From the NCBI GenBank assembly GCA_963702175.1, contig OY969721.1:1550001-1614000 (forward strand): DNA of 64,000 nt, in the 5' to 3' direction. This document shows, piece by piece, positions 1 to 8,465 of the stretch (within the stretch, counting starts at the first letter, position 1; each line of letters opens with the position of its first letter). Position numbers and translations under genes: made by a program. Under the pieces are notes generated by a model. The model searched no databases and had not been told where the DNA came from. It was given only the letters and a program-made list of their open reading frames with translations. This DNA comes from VRUE01 sp963702175 (GTDB lineage: Bacteria; Actinomycetota; Thermoleophilia; Solirubrobacterales; 70-9).

Positions 1-396
1 CACCTCGAGGTGGGCGAAGCCCTGCCGCGGCGATCTCTGTATACGCTGACTTTCGGCTTCGAGTTGCTCGCCGACCTCACCAGCCCCTGGGCAAGGGACT
101 GTCTGCGCCGCGCCGGCTTTGACCTCGACAGCTTCTACGCCGACCCCGACCCCGCCACCGGCTACGGCGACTGCCCGCAGCTCGCCGCCCTGGTCGACCA
201 GCTCGGATGGGAGGCGATGCGTGTCCCGTCAGCCGCCTGGCCGCGCGCGGGCGGTTGGTGCATCCCGGTCTTCAAAGCGGGCCGAAAGCGCTTGCTGGCT
301 CAGCAACGTCTGGCCGACGCCGCAAGCCCCAATGTCGCCGTCGCCGTCGCCACGGAATACGCCGAGGGAGAGCGGCCGAAGTGGCTTGGTGTGTGA
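1..396 (+). CDS. RES-domain protein, C-terminal part (probable NAD-degrading toxin)
   Basis: The reading frame is open from the first base, so the gene starts upstream of the window; the GTG at 10 is unlikely to be the true start. About 131 codons remain. The sequence resembles the second half of RES domains: a Leu-Tyr-Thr-Leu-Thr-Phe strand, an 'LADLTSPWARDCL' stretch, an 'LAALVDQLGWEAMRVPSA' helix-strand unit, and a final strand with 'WCIPVF' followed by a basic tail. RES proteins are toxins of Xre/RES toxin-antitoxin pairs that consume NAD+. The antitoxin normally precedes the toxin and would lie outside this window. The family call is by resemblance; the catalytic N-terminal residues cannot be checked here. 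Confidence 0.65.
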   Translation, partial: HLEVGEALPRRSLYTLTFGFELLADLTSPWARDCLRRAGFDLDSFYADPDPATGYGDCPQLAALVDQLGWEAMRVPSAAWPRAGGWCIPVFKAGRKRLLAQQRLADAASPNVAVAVATEYAEGERPKWLGV

Positions 397-484
397 TTAG
401 AGGGAAGCGCAGGGTCGGAACCCGAGCCCGGTCCGGGCAGCATTTGCGCCGCCCGGACCGGACCCCGTCAGCTCATCTCAGAGC

Positions 485-1681
485 CTACGGATATCCGACC
501 AGCTCCATCGCTCCCGTGTAGGTGCCATTGGTGTGGTCGCCTGTAGCGCAGACGCCCCAACCTGACCCCGCCTGGGTGTGATGATCGATACCCGTGAGGT
601 TGACTCCAATCTGGACTGCGCCCCACGCTTTGTTTTCGAAGGTGAGACCATCCCCAAAAGTAATCTGACCAGGAATGGTCACCGTGCACTTGGTTAGTTC
701 GCCCACTTTAGTCGTGATCGTTATTTCTTTCCCTTCTGGACAGGTGATCTCACCATTGCCGAGGTAGGGTGGAGCAGAACCGTTCACGTTGAGCACGTAG
801 CTGCAGCCGTTCATTGCCACTTTGGCAGTAATGCCCATAAGGGTACAGCCCCAATACTGGGCATCGAGAGACGGTTCATTCGTGCCACTCGACAAGGTTC
901 CGCTGAAGAGAGTCGTCGCACACTGGAGCGACCCAATACCGGTTTTCAGCTGGAATTCTTTGGATTGCGTTCCAGCAAGAGAAACCGGGTAGCTGGCCGC
1001 CGCAAGCTGCGGCGCTTTTTCCGATCCTTCTCCGCCTACCATAGCGATCGGCTTGTGCAGTTTCTGGACCACACGCAGTCCCGTTTGGCTGCCGCCACTG
1101 GATGCCTCAGCCATCCATTCGCCGGTCCAGGAGCCGTTGGAAAACGATTTATGTTCACATTTGGTCCCGCTGACCTGCGTGTATTTGAGCCCCGTGCCTG
1201 TCGCGGAAATTTTCACAGTAGATTCGCTACCGCTGCCCTCGTTTTTGTACCAGGCCTGGATGCCAGACTGCGGACCGATCGTTATCTGGCAAAGATTTGA
1301 GCCGAGCGTAATTGGGCCGCAACCTGCCGGGCCAATCTCAAACGTTCCCGCTCCTAGTTCTTCGTGCTGGGGATGGAAGATCAACTTGCATCCGTTCCAG
1401 TTCAGTTTAACCCCCCAACCCGAGCATGAAGCATCCGAGAAAGTCGTAGTGATCGCTTCGCTCGGCCCTCCCAGTTCTGTCCCGGCGGTTGTGAAAGGTT
1501 CGCAGAGGGTGGAGAAGTTCTGGAACGACAAAACCTGCCCTTCTGTGTCGCCTGGACTGACCGTTGCCGGATACTCTTCCGCCTCGAACCCCGGGGCGGC
1601 TGAAGCCGAGGCCACTCCGGTAAGGCCGGCGAGCGCAAGCGCCGCGAAAGCGACTAGCGCCAGTTGCTTTGCACGTCTCAT
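485..1681 (-). CDS. Secreted two-repeat cysteine-containing protein, 398 aa
   Basis: The ATG at 1681 is preceded by a strong Shine-Dalgarno (AGGAGG, about 5 nt away), unusual in this GC-rich window. Residues 1-28 form a signal peptide ending Ala-Ser-Ala-Ala. The mature part has two related halves (about 35-180 and 225-395). Each begins with a 'YPxxxxxG' strand, then a Cys about 20-25 residues on, an aromatic-Gly-Cys motif (S-C-S-G-W-G, Y-W-G-C) and an 'NGC' motif, so pairs of cysteines recur at similar spacing. This suggests two copies of one disulphide-stabilised beta domain. It is the last gene of a four-gene minus-strand block, 8 nt after its upstream neighbour. No enzyme motif is seen and the function is unknown. 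Confidence 0.85.
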   Translation of the reverse strand: MRRAKQLALVAFAALALAGLTGVASASAAPGFEAEEYPATVSPGDTEGQVLSFQNFSTLCEPFTTAGTELGGPSEAITTTFSDASCSGWGVKLNWNGCKLIFHPQHEELGAGTFEIGPAGCGPITLGSNLCQITIGPQSGIQAWYKNEGSGSESTVKISATGTGLKYTQVSGTKCEHKSFSNGSWTGEWMAEASSGGSQTGLRVVQKLHKPIAMVGGEGSEKAPQLAAASYPVSLAGTQSKEFQLKTGIGSLQCATTLFSGTLSSGTNEPSLDAQYWGCTLMGITAKVAMNGCSYVLNVNGSAPPYLGNGEITCPEGKEITITTKVGELTKCTVTIPGQITFGDGLTFENKAWGAVQIGVNLTGIDHHTQAGSGWGVCATGDHTNGTYTGAMELVGYP

Positions 1682-1689
1682 TTTTCCTC

Positions 1690-4617
1690 CTAGCCCGGCT
1701 TAGCCGCCGGGTTGACTGGTTTGACTGGTTGATGCCCTAGTGACGACTTGAGAGAGCGCTGAGCGAGGGGCCTAGGGCGAGGCCTGCGCTTGCGCTTGCC
1801 GCTCTTGCTGGCCTTCCCGCACCCCGCTGCCTTGACAAGCGGCCGGAAGTCCTTGGCCTTGCCGCTGTGGGCGTCGAGCTCGACGATCGCGCGATGGCGG
1901 CCTTTGCAGAGGTTGGTCGAGTTGATGATCAGGCCCTTGTTGCCACCCTGGAAGCTGAAGACGGCGGAGGAGACCGGGGCGTCTGGGACCAGCTCGAAGG
2001 CATTCCTGATCCTGCCTTTGAGCGAGTCGATCCTGCCCACCAGGTCGAACTTGATCTGGCCGTTTCTGAGCGCCGCGACCAGGTCGGGGAGCTTGTGCTC
2101 AGAGGAGCGCAGGTAGACCGGGCCCTCCACCGGGGTATCGAAGAGCGGCGTGACCGCTTTCGCGTAGCCGTAGATCGATCTTGCTGGACAGGCATCTGCC
2201 GCGTACTGCACCCTGGTGCAGACGGTGCCGATGTGGCCCTGATCGAGGAAGGCAGAACGCGGCAGGGTCACTCTCGCTTTGGCGATGTTGGCTTCGCCGG
2301 GGCGCATCTGGACAACTGCCCTCAGCTTCGGGTGGGCTCCTCGCCTGGTGCCTCCTGAGAGCTTGAAGCTGAGCTTCGGGTTGAAGGGAAGCGAGGCGCA
2401 GTCTGCTGCCTGGAAGGGGCTGGAGACGACCACCGGGTTGTCGTCTGCCTCTGAGGCGAAGTTCAATCCGGAGCCCAAGACCGTGGAAGCGGTAGAGGTC
2501 TTCTCGCAGGAGGTCGGGTTGAGGACGAATTCGGGCCGGTCGACGTAGGCGCGGATGTCGCGGGCGTGGACTACCACGCCGTCGATGATGTGGGGGATCG
2601 GGTCCGATCCGGTGGCGTCGATGAAGACTTCGGCGGTCTCTCTATCGATCTTCAGCGCCTGCCTTACGACCACAGTGCCGAGGTCGAAGGGACCGACCTT
2701 GGCCGAGGTTATGGCTGCGATCGAGAGGGCGGAGTTGTTGTAGGGGCCGGCTAGGTAGAGCTTGCCGGGGGCGTAGGCCGGTGAGGGGCCTACGCCGGCG
2801 CCGACCAGGGTGCGGCCTACCTCGGAGGCCTTAGGGCATGAGGGATTGAGTTCCTCTGCTGTGCCCGTCCTCTGCTTCGCCGCCTCTAGCGCCGCGTCGG
2901 AGCAGTAGGGGATGCCGGCGAGCTTGCCGACGATACCCGGCGGCAGCTTGATCGAGAAGCGGGTGAACTCCTGTTCAGAGTCGCTTCGGAAGAGGCGCAG
3001 GTTGAAGGGGCTGTATTTGGCGGCGGCGTTGTTGAGGGTTCCCGCCATGAGGCCGGGTTTGAAGGGCGGCAGGCCTCCTGAGGGGCAGGGGCCGGTGTCG
3101 GGGCCGGTGATGATCTGGAAGGTGGAGGTGGTGGAGGTCGGCGCGCCTCCTGACCAGGGAGTGAGGACGGCTTTGACGGTGTGGGCGCCGCAGGCTGATG
3201 GCGTCGCGAGGGGACTTCTCGCTCCCTCGCGGAAGTGCAGGCGGAAGTGGGAGAAGGGGAGCTGGGGCATGTCTTCGGCGGTGGTGACCAGCTGGCCGGT
3301 GGTGGGGTCGGGATCGACTTTGGCGGCCTGCTTGACGACGATGCCTAGCTCGGGGCTCTTGATCACGATGTAGAGGGCTAGGAGGCTGTCGAAGGGGTTC
3401 TCGTAGGGCTTGGCGATGTAGAGGGAGCCCTTCAGCAGCTCGCCTTCGAGCAGCGGTGTTTCCACTTCCACCGTGCCGATCTTCGAGGCGTTGGGGCAGC
3501 CTGCTCCTGGGGCAGAGAAGGCGGTCTCAGCCTCGAGCTGAGCCTCTGTGCAGACCTCAAGCCCTTCGGCGATCGAGGGATTGGCGGTGAAGCCTTCGGG
3601 CAGGGTGACGACTGTCTTTTTGATGTCGGAGGCTGCGAGGCCGGAAGGGTTGGTGAGGCCCTCGTCGTTTACGTCGAGGCTGAAGTCGAGCCCGGAGGGG
3701 CTGTTGGCGGCCCGGCTGGTGGGCTGCGCTTTGATCGAGGGGGAGAAGCCGAGTTTGCCGCAGCCGCTCATCCCCAACGGGTTGGGGGGTTCGCCGTTGT
3801 CATGGGTCTCGGTGGTGTCCGTGACCCAGGCGGGGTCTGTGAGGTCGGGGCGGCCGCTGGGCTGAAGGTAGGCGCCAGGGTCCTGCCAGGAGTCGATGCT
3901 GAAGGTCGTCGCGAGCGGGCCCGTGCAGCTGCGGGGCAGGGTGAGGAACGGGCGCGGGGGAACGGTGATTGGGCAGAAGGTTCCCGGGGCATCAATGCAG
4001 TGGCCGCGGTCGCCGTCGTGGGCGGGATCGGCGGGGTTTCCCCAGAGGGTCAGCTTGGAGCCGGTGACCGAGACCAGCTGGGAGATGTTCGAGACCGTGG
4101 CGAAGAGGTTGTGCGCGCCCTCGGCTCGCACGCCGCCTTCGATCACCGTCGAGACGCCGGCGAACCGAAAGCCAAGCTTCGAGGCCACCCCGGGCGGGGG
4201 AATCAGGTTGTAGACGGGGGTCCGGTCGCCGGTCGAGGAGCCTTGGTTGCGGCCTTCGAAGACGCCGATCGCGGTGCTATCGGGGCAGTTGACCTTTTTT
4301 CCTTCAATCACGAGGAGGAAGTCCGCGTTCGAGCAACGCGGAACGGGGTTGGGGTCGACCGCGAAGCCGGGTGGGAGGTCGGCGATCACGTCCTTGATCG
4401 AGCCGTCGGCGATCACGCCTTTTACGGGATCGACCTTGGTGTTGAACTCAACCACGGTCGTCATCGCGAAGGGGTGGGAGCCCGCCTGGGTGGCGGGGGA
4501 GCCGTCGGCGTTGGTGAAGGTGACGTCGGTTTCGCGCAGGCCGAATGCCCCGCTTGCCGACGAGGCCAGCGTGAGCAGCAAGGCCATCGTCAAAACAGCT
4601 GCGAACATTTTGCTCAT
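1690..4617 (-). CDS. Large secreted modular protein of about 975 aa
   Basis: The ATG at 4617 is chosen because it begins a clean signal peptide (MSKMFAAVLTMALLLTLASSASG) and overlaps the upstream stop as ATGA, implying translational coupling; an upstream in-frame start would add 36 charged residues. The mature protein has about four diverged copies of a module: an 'LPxGF/LPPG' strand, a 'Cys-xx-Ala' helix start, a 'CPxA(S/T)xIG' turn, then 'G.LY(I/L)A.P'. Examples start near mature residues 70, 330, 580 and 800. The C-terminus (last 40 residues) is rich in Lys/Arg/Pro, like the neighbours' tails. A similar single module occurs in the proteins at 41561-42322 and 55580-56338. Function unknown; a secreted, possibly wall-bound structural role is inferred. 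Confidence 0.85.
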   Translation of the reverse strand: MSKMFAAVLTMALLLTLASSASGAFGLRETDVTFTNADGSPATQAGSHPFAMTTVVEFNTKVDPVKGVIADGSIKDVIADLPPGFAVDPNPVPRCSNADFLLVIEGKKVNCPDSTAIGVFEGRNQGSSTGDRTPVYNLIPPPGVASKLGFRFAGVSTVIEGGVRAEGAHNLFATVSNISQLVSVTGSKLTLWGNPADPAHDGDRGHCIDAPGTFCPITVPPRPFLTLPRSCTGPLATTFSIDSWQDPGAYLQPSGRPDLTDPAWVTDTTETHDNGEPPNPLGMSGCGKLGFSPSIKAQPTSRAANSPSGLDFSLDVNDEGLTNPSGLAASDIKKTVVTLPEGFTANPSIAEGLEVCTEAQLEAETAFSAPGAGCPNASKIGTVEVETPLLEGELLKGSLYIAKPYENPFDSLLALYIVIKSPELGIVVKQAAKVDPDPTTGQLVTTAEDMPQLPFSHFRLHFREGARSPLATPSACGAHTVKAVLTPWSGGAPTSTTSTFQIITGPDTGPCPSGGLPPFKPGLMAGTLNNAAAKYSPFNLRLFRSDSEQEFTRFSIKLPPGIVGKLAGIPYCSDAALEAAKQRTGTAEELNPSCPKASEVGRTLVGAGVGPSPAYAPGKLYLAGPYNNSALSIAAITSAKVGPFDLGTVVVRQALKIDRETAEVFIDATGSDPIPHIIDGVVVHARDIRAYVDRPEFVLNPTSCEKTSTASTVLGSGLNFASEADDNPVVVSSPFQAADCASLPFNPKLSFKLSGGTRRGAHPKLRAVVQMRPGEANIAKARVTLPRSAFLDQGHIGTVCTRVQYAADACPARSIYGYAKAVTPLFDTPVEGPVYLRSSEHKLPDLVAALRNGQIKFDLVGRIDSLKGRIRNAFELVPDAPVSSAVFSFQGGNKGLIINSTNLCKGRHRAIVELDAHSGKAKDFRPLVKAAGCGKASKSGKRKRRPRPRPLAQRSLKSSLGHQPVKPVNPAAKPG

Positions 4618-7600
4618 CGCTGGGGTCTCCGTTCCTGGTCGTTCTTTCGCTTGTAAGCACGCCGTCTCTGGTCGGGCCTCCTGGCCACGCAGCGGCCTCT
4701 GCGGCGCACCTTGCCTTTGCGGCATTTCGTGGGAGGGGGCTCGGAGAAGTTGCCCGCGCCTTCGAAGGCCACCGAGGCAGGGGTGGGATCGTTGGGCGCT
4801 TCGGGCGGGTCCTGGCAGGCTTCGCCTTCGCAGCCGGGGACGGGTGGGGGAAGCGGCGTTTCGCCACCCCCTTCGCGGGCGTCGTAGATGTCGATCAGGC
4901 CGGTGTCCTGGGGCGAGAGGCTGGAGGCGGTCTTGATGAACACGTCCGAGCCCTCAGCGCTGGCGTCGACGAACTTCGAATCGACTGAACTCTGGCCGGA
5001 GGAGATCAGGCTGAGGCAGCCGCTCGACGAGGGCACGTGGAGCTCGGCGCCGATCTGCTCGCACTCCGCGTCGCTCGAGGCCCGCTGCCACTCGTAGACA
5101 TCGGCCTTGCCGTTGGTGTCGCGCGCCACCAGCGCTTCGAAGCTCTCGAAGAAGAGGTGGTTGCCGTTCGCGGAGAGGTTGCGCGGTGCGTAGAGCTGGT
5201 TCGCGGCGGGCGCCATCTGGGCGGCCACCTTGAGCAGGACCCCCTGGGTACCCTCGAACTCCCGTCCGGTCGGCCGCACCCCGCTCGGGTTGCAGGAGAT
5301 GCAGGCAAGCCCGCCCCCCTCGGCCTCGTAGAGGTAGAGCTCGAGGTTGGGTTTCCCGCCGGCGGTGTCCTTGTTGTCGTAGCCGGTGAGGCTTGCCGTG
5401 GAGACAAAGGCCAGGTGGCGCCCGTCGGGCGTGACCCGGATGCCACTTAGGCTTGGCTTAACGGGGGCGACTGAGAACCCTCGGTACAAGAAACTTCGTT
5501 CCGTGTCTGCAACGGCAAGCGTCGCGATGAACGCAACTCCTCCTCCTTCACCCGCTTCGCGTAGATAGAGGTTCGGCTTGCCAGCTTCGCCTTCGCCTCC
5601 GATCGCTTCGGTGGAGACGAAGTAGAGGTGCGAGGCGTCTGTGCTTGCCCCAGACACCCCCACCACCCCCCCGGCGATCAGGGTCGACGCTTCCTCCTCT
5701 ACGTCAAACTCGAAGAGGTCTTTCCCGACCGTGTAGATCGCCTTAGAGCCGTCGGTCGCGGCTGTCCAGAAGCGTGCCGGTCCGGCACTGATCTGCTCGG
5801 TTTTGCTGCCGTCGATCCGCACGTAGAGTGCCCCTGACCCATCGACGATGCCCGTCTGAGGAACGCTCCAGAAGATTCTCGAGCCATCGGCTGAGATCGC
5901 GCGGGCGACCGTGTTCTCTCGCCCTTCGGTGCTCAGCTTGTTCAACGTTCCGACCGAGGAGTTCAGGGCGCTCGCTTTGCCGTTCGGCAGAACGCTGACC
6001 AGGCGCAGCAGCCCGCAGCCTTCGCCGCTGACGTGTTCGTAGAGCTGCTCGATCGGCACGCCGCCCGGCGCCGCACTCGACGCGCTGCCAGTCAGCTTCC
6101 CGTTTGCGCGGAAGACCGCGTGGCTGCCGTCGGCGGAGACGCCCAGCAGCTCGGGCTCGTACTGCGAGGCGATCTGGTTGGTTGGCTTGGCCGTGCTGAT
6201 CGCTTCATAGCTCTCACCGGCGTTGACGCGGCGGTAGAGGTTTGGGTAGCCAGGCGGCGCGCAGGAGTCCAGCTGCGGTTCCGTCTCCTGGAGCAGCCAG
6301 CCTTCAGCGAGGTCAGGCGAGAAAGCTTTGAATTGAACGTCGAACTTGACGTTGCCGACATCGCTGAGGCTTTCGCCTTCGCGCGGAGGCGAGATCCCAT
6401 GGCTCGACCAGCGGCCGGTCTCCGAATCGCGGCTCGCCACGTACTGGGAGGCGTAAGGGGCGCTGATCGCGTCGCCGAAGGCCTTTTCGGAGGAGTAGGT
6501 GAGGCTCTCGCCGTCGAACGCACTCTGGTCGAGGCCGGCGGGGAAGCCGGCGCCGTTGATGCGGACCGAGATGTCGGCGTTGCCCTTCTCCACCGGGGAG
6601 ACCATCTCGTAGGCGCGGCAGTCGGGCAGTCGTACCGAGAGGCCGGAGCGCAGGGAATCGTTGGGGCAGGGCAGAGGATCCGCGGGGATCGGGAAGGTCG
6701 TGAAGGTGTGCTCCTCACCCTGAACCGGCTGGTCGAGGAGCGCGTTGTCGGCGACGAGCCGGTAGTGGTAGAGGGTTCCCGGGGCAAGCGAGGAGAGCTG
6801 CACCGAGTGAGGGCTCATCGACTCCCCCGAGCCGAGGTCGAGCGGTGACTGCCCTTCGCTGGGCTTCCTGCTCGCGCCTGCGAAGCCGCTGGCTTTGAAG
6901 CCGGCATCGTCGACGTACTCGAAGTACCCTGTCGCGGGGATCCCCAGCGGGTTGACTTCGGCGTGCAACTGGGCGGCGTCGGTGCCGACCTCCGTCGACC
7001 AGGTCTCGCCGATCAGCAGCGGCGGCTCGGTTTTGAAGCTGCCCTCGGCGATCGCCGGTTCCCCCACCGGGCTGTCCGCGTTTTCGGCGACGATCCGGAA
7101 GCGATAGGCGGTGTTGGGGATGAGACATTTGCTGCCCGGTTCCCCCGCTTCGCTGGCGGGGTTCGGGCAGCCGACCTGCTCTTTGACGCCATGCAGTTCT
7201 ACGTCAGGTCCGACCGATTTCGACAGCGTGCTTTTCGCTTTAGGGCTGGCGAAGCCGCCTTCGTCTTCGAAGCTTTTCTGGTCGACGTACTCGAAGTGGT
7301 AGCTGGTCGCCTCTCCCTCCGGGTTGACCCCGGCGTTCAGCGTCGCCTTGGTGTTGCCGATCGGGGCCGCTTTGGAGCAGCAGACCAGCGGACCCGGCGG
7401 TGGCAGTGGGATCAACAGAAATCGCTCGTCACCAAACCCTTCACTGACATAGACACCGTCTCCGGTCGGGGCGACAGCCATGCTGTCAAGGTTGAAATTG
7501 ATTTCCTCATAGCCGAACCGTGCAATCGGCTCGAGGTTCGTGTCGTACTGAGTGATTCCCCAGAACTCCCCAAGTTGCTGCGTCTCTCTCTGCCCAGCGA

Positions 7601-8459
7601 AGATGCCGCCTGACGGGTCAAGCGCCAGCGACCTGGTGTTGAGATTGCCAGTCGTAGCCGCCTCCCCGAGCTTGGTCGCTTCCGGTTCGGTCAGTTCGTA
7701 CTTCTCGATGGAACCGGTAAACGTGTTGCGGGCAACGATGGCATTCCCGCCCGAGTCGATTACGAGGCTCGTCACCAGACCACCTCCCACGCCTACAGGA
7801 GGTTCCTGTAGCTTCGAAGATCCAACGAAGGCGCCCCCTTCGAACTTCTCGATGCGAGCTGTGAATCGGCTGTCGAGGCCGATTTTGCTGTCCGCGACAT
7901 AGACGATGCCACCCTGCCCGACGGCGATTTGGTCACCGGCCCGACTGAACTGACCGGGTCCTTCCCCTGCCGAGCCGAATTTGGAAAGGAAGCTTCCGTC
8001 GCGTTTGAGCCTCTGCACGCGGAGATTGTTCCCGTCGAATATGTAGATGTCTCGGTAGGTGGAACTTCCCGGGTCGCTGTCTACTGCAAGTGACCCGGGC
8101 CCATCGAACTGCCCGTTTCCAGATCCTGAGACCCCGGCCTGGCAGCTGCTGGTGCAGATCTGGAATTCATTGCTGCCGGTGGCGACGCCCCAGCCCCAGG
8201 CTTCCTCGAAGCTCCCATCCGCGGCGAAGACGTCGATCCGGTTGTTGCCCCGGTCGGCCAGGTAGGCCCTGCCGTCGACCGGATCGACGGCCACGCCCCT
8301 CGGCTCGATGCACTGCCCCGGCCCCGAGCCGAAGGAACAGAGGGTCTCCTCGGCTGATGCGGAGGAAGAGTGCCATGCCAAGAGCACGATGAACAAGGCG
8401 AAGAGGACGATGCCGCCGAAGAGTCGTCGCGATTTGGTGGAGGTGATTGTGTTGGTCAC
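4614..8459 (-). CDS. Secreted NHL-repeat / FN3-like / TolB-like propeller protein, 1281 aa (paralog 2)
   Basis: GTG start at 8459. An N-terminal signal/anchor hydrophobic stretch (about residues 14-35, ending SASA) is followed by five or six NHL repeats (about 38-350), recognisable by 'GVAVDPVDGRAYLADRGNNRI' and 'SLAVDSD...DIYIFDGNNLRVQ'-type units. Two FN3-like domains (about 365-600) contain 'T.A.L.A.VNP.G..T.Y.FEYVD' and 'L.PGT.Y.YR.VA.N'. Next comes a long TolB/PD40-like propeller (about 610-1200) with repeated 'SADGSxxxF' strands, then a Pro-rich linker and a basic tail with a two-Cys 'KCRKGKVRRRGRC' motif. It is 6 nt downstream of its paralog and overlaps the next gene by ATGA. The tail suggests binding to anionic wall polymers (inference). 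Function unknown. Confidence 0.88.
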   Translation of the reverse strand: MTNTITSTKSRRLFGGIVLFALFIVLLAWHSSSASAEETLCSFGSGPGQCIEPRGVAVDPVDGRAYLADRGNNRIDVFAADGSFEEAWGWGVATGSNEFQICTSSCQAGVSGSGNGQFDGPGSLAVDSDPGSSTYRDIYIFDGNNLRVQRLKRDGSFLSKFGSAGEGPGQFSRAGDQIAVGQGGIVYVADSKIGLDSRFTARIEKFEGGAFVGSSKLQEPPVGVGGGLVTSLVIDSGGNAIVARNTFTGSIEKYELTEPEATKLGEAATTGNLNTRSLALDPSGGIFAGQRETQQLGEFWGITQYDTNLEPIARFGYEEINFNLDSMAVAPTGDGVYVSEGFGDERFLLIPLPPPGPLVCCSKAAPIGNTKATLNAGVNPEGEATSYHFEYVDQKSFEDEGGFASPKAKSTLSKSVGPDVELHGVKEQVGCPNPASEAGEPGSKCLIPNTAYRFRIVAENADSPVGEPAIAEGSFKTEPPLLIGETWSTEVGTDAAQLHAEVNPLGIPATGYFEYVDDAGFKASGFAGASRKPSEGQSPLDLGSGESMSPHSVQLSSLAPGTLYHYRLVADNALLDQPVQGEEHTFTTFPIPADPLPCPNDSLRSGLSVRLPDCRAYEMVSPVEKGNADISVRINGAGFPAGLDQSAFDGESLTYSSEKAFGDAISAPYASQYVASRDSETGRWSSHGISPPREGESLSDVGNVKFDVQFKAFSPDLAEGWLLQETEPQLDSCAPPGYPNLYRRVNAGESYEAISTAKPTNQIASQYEPELLGVSADGSHAVFRANGKLTGSASSAAPGGVPIEQLYEHVSGEGCGLLRLVSVLPNGKASALNSSVGTLNKLSTEGRENTVARAISADGSRIFWSVPQTGIVDGSGALYVRIDGSKTEQISAGPARFWTAATDGSKAIYTVGKDLFEFDVEEEASTLIAGGVVGVSGASTDASHLYFVSTEAIGGEGEAGKPNLYLREAGEGGGVAFIATLAVADTERSFLYRGFSVAPVKPSLSGIRVTPDGRHLAFVSTASLTGYDNKDTAGGKPNLELYLYEAEGGGLACISCNPSGVRPTGREFEGTQGVLLKVAAQMAPAANQLYAPRNLSANGNHLFFESFEALVARDTNGKADVYEWQRASSDAECEQIGAELHVPSSSGCLSLISSGQSSVDSKFVDASAEGSDVFIKTASSLSPQDTGLIDIYDAREGGGETPLPPPVPGCEGEACQDPPEAPNDPTPASVAFEGAGNFSEPPPTKCRKGKVRRRGRCVARRPDQRRRAYKRKNDQERRPQR

Positions 8460-8465
8460 GGTGTG

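Noticed and set aside
1867..2358. Plus-strand frames antisense to the 975-residue protein gene
   Set aside because: Shadow frames; the minus-strand gene has a signal peptide, repeats and operon spacing.
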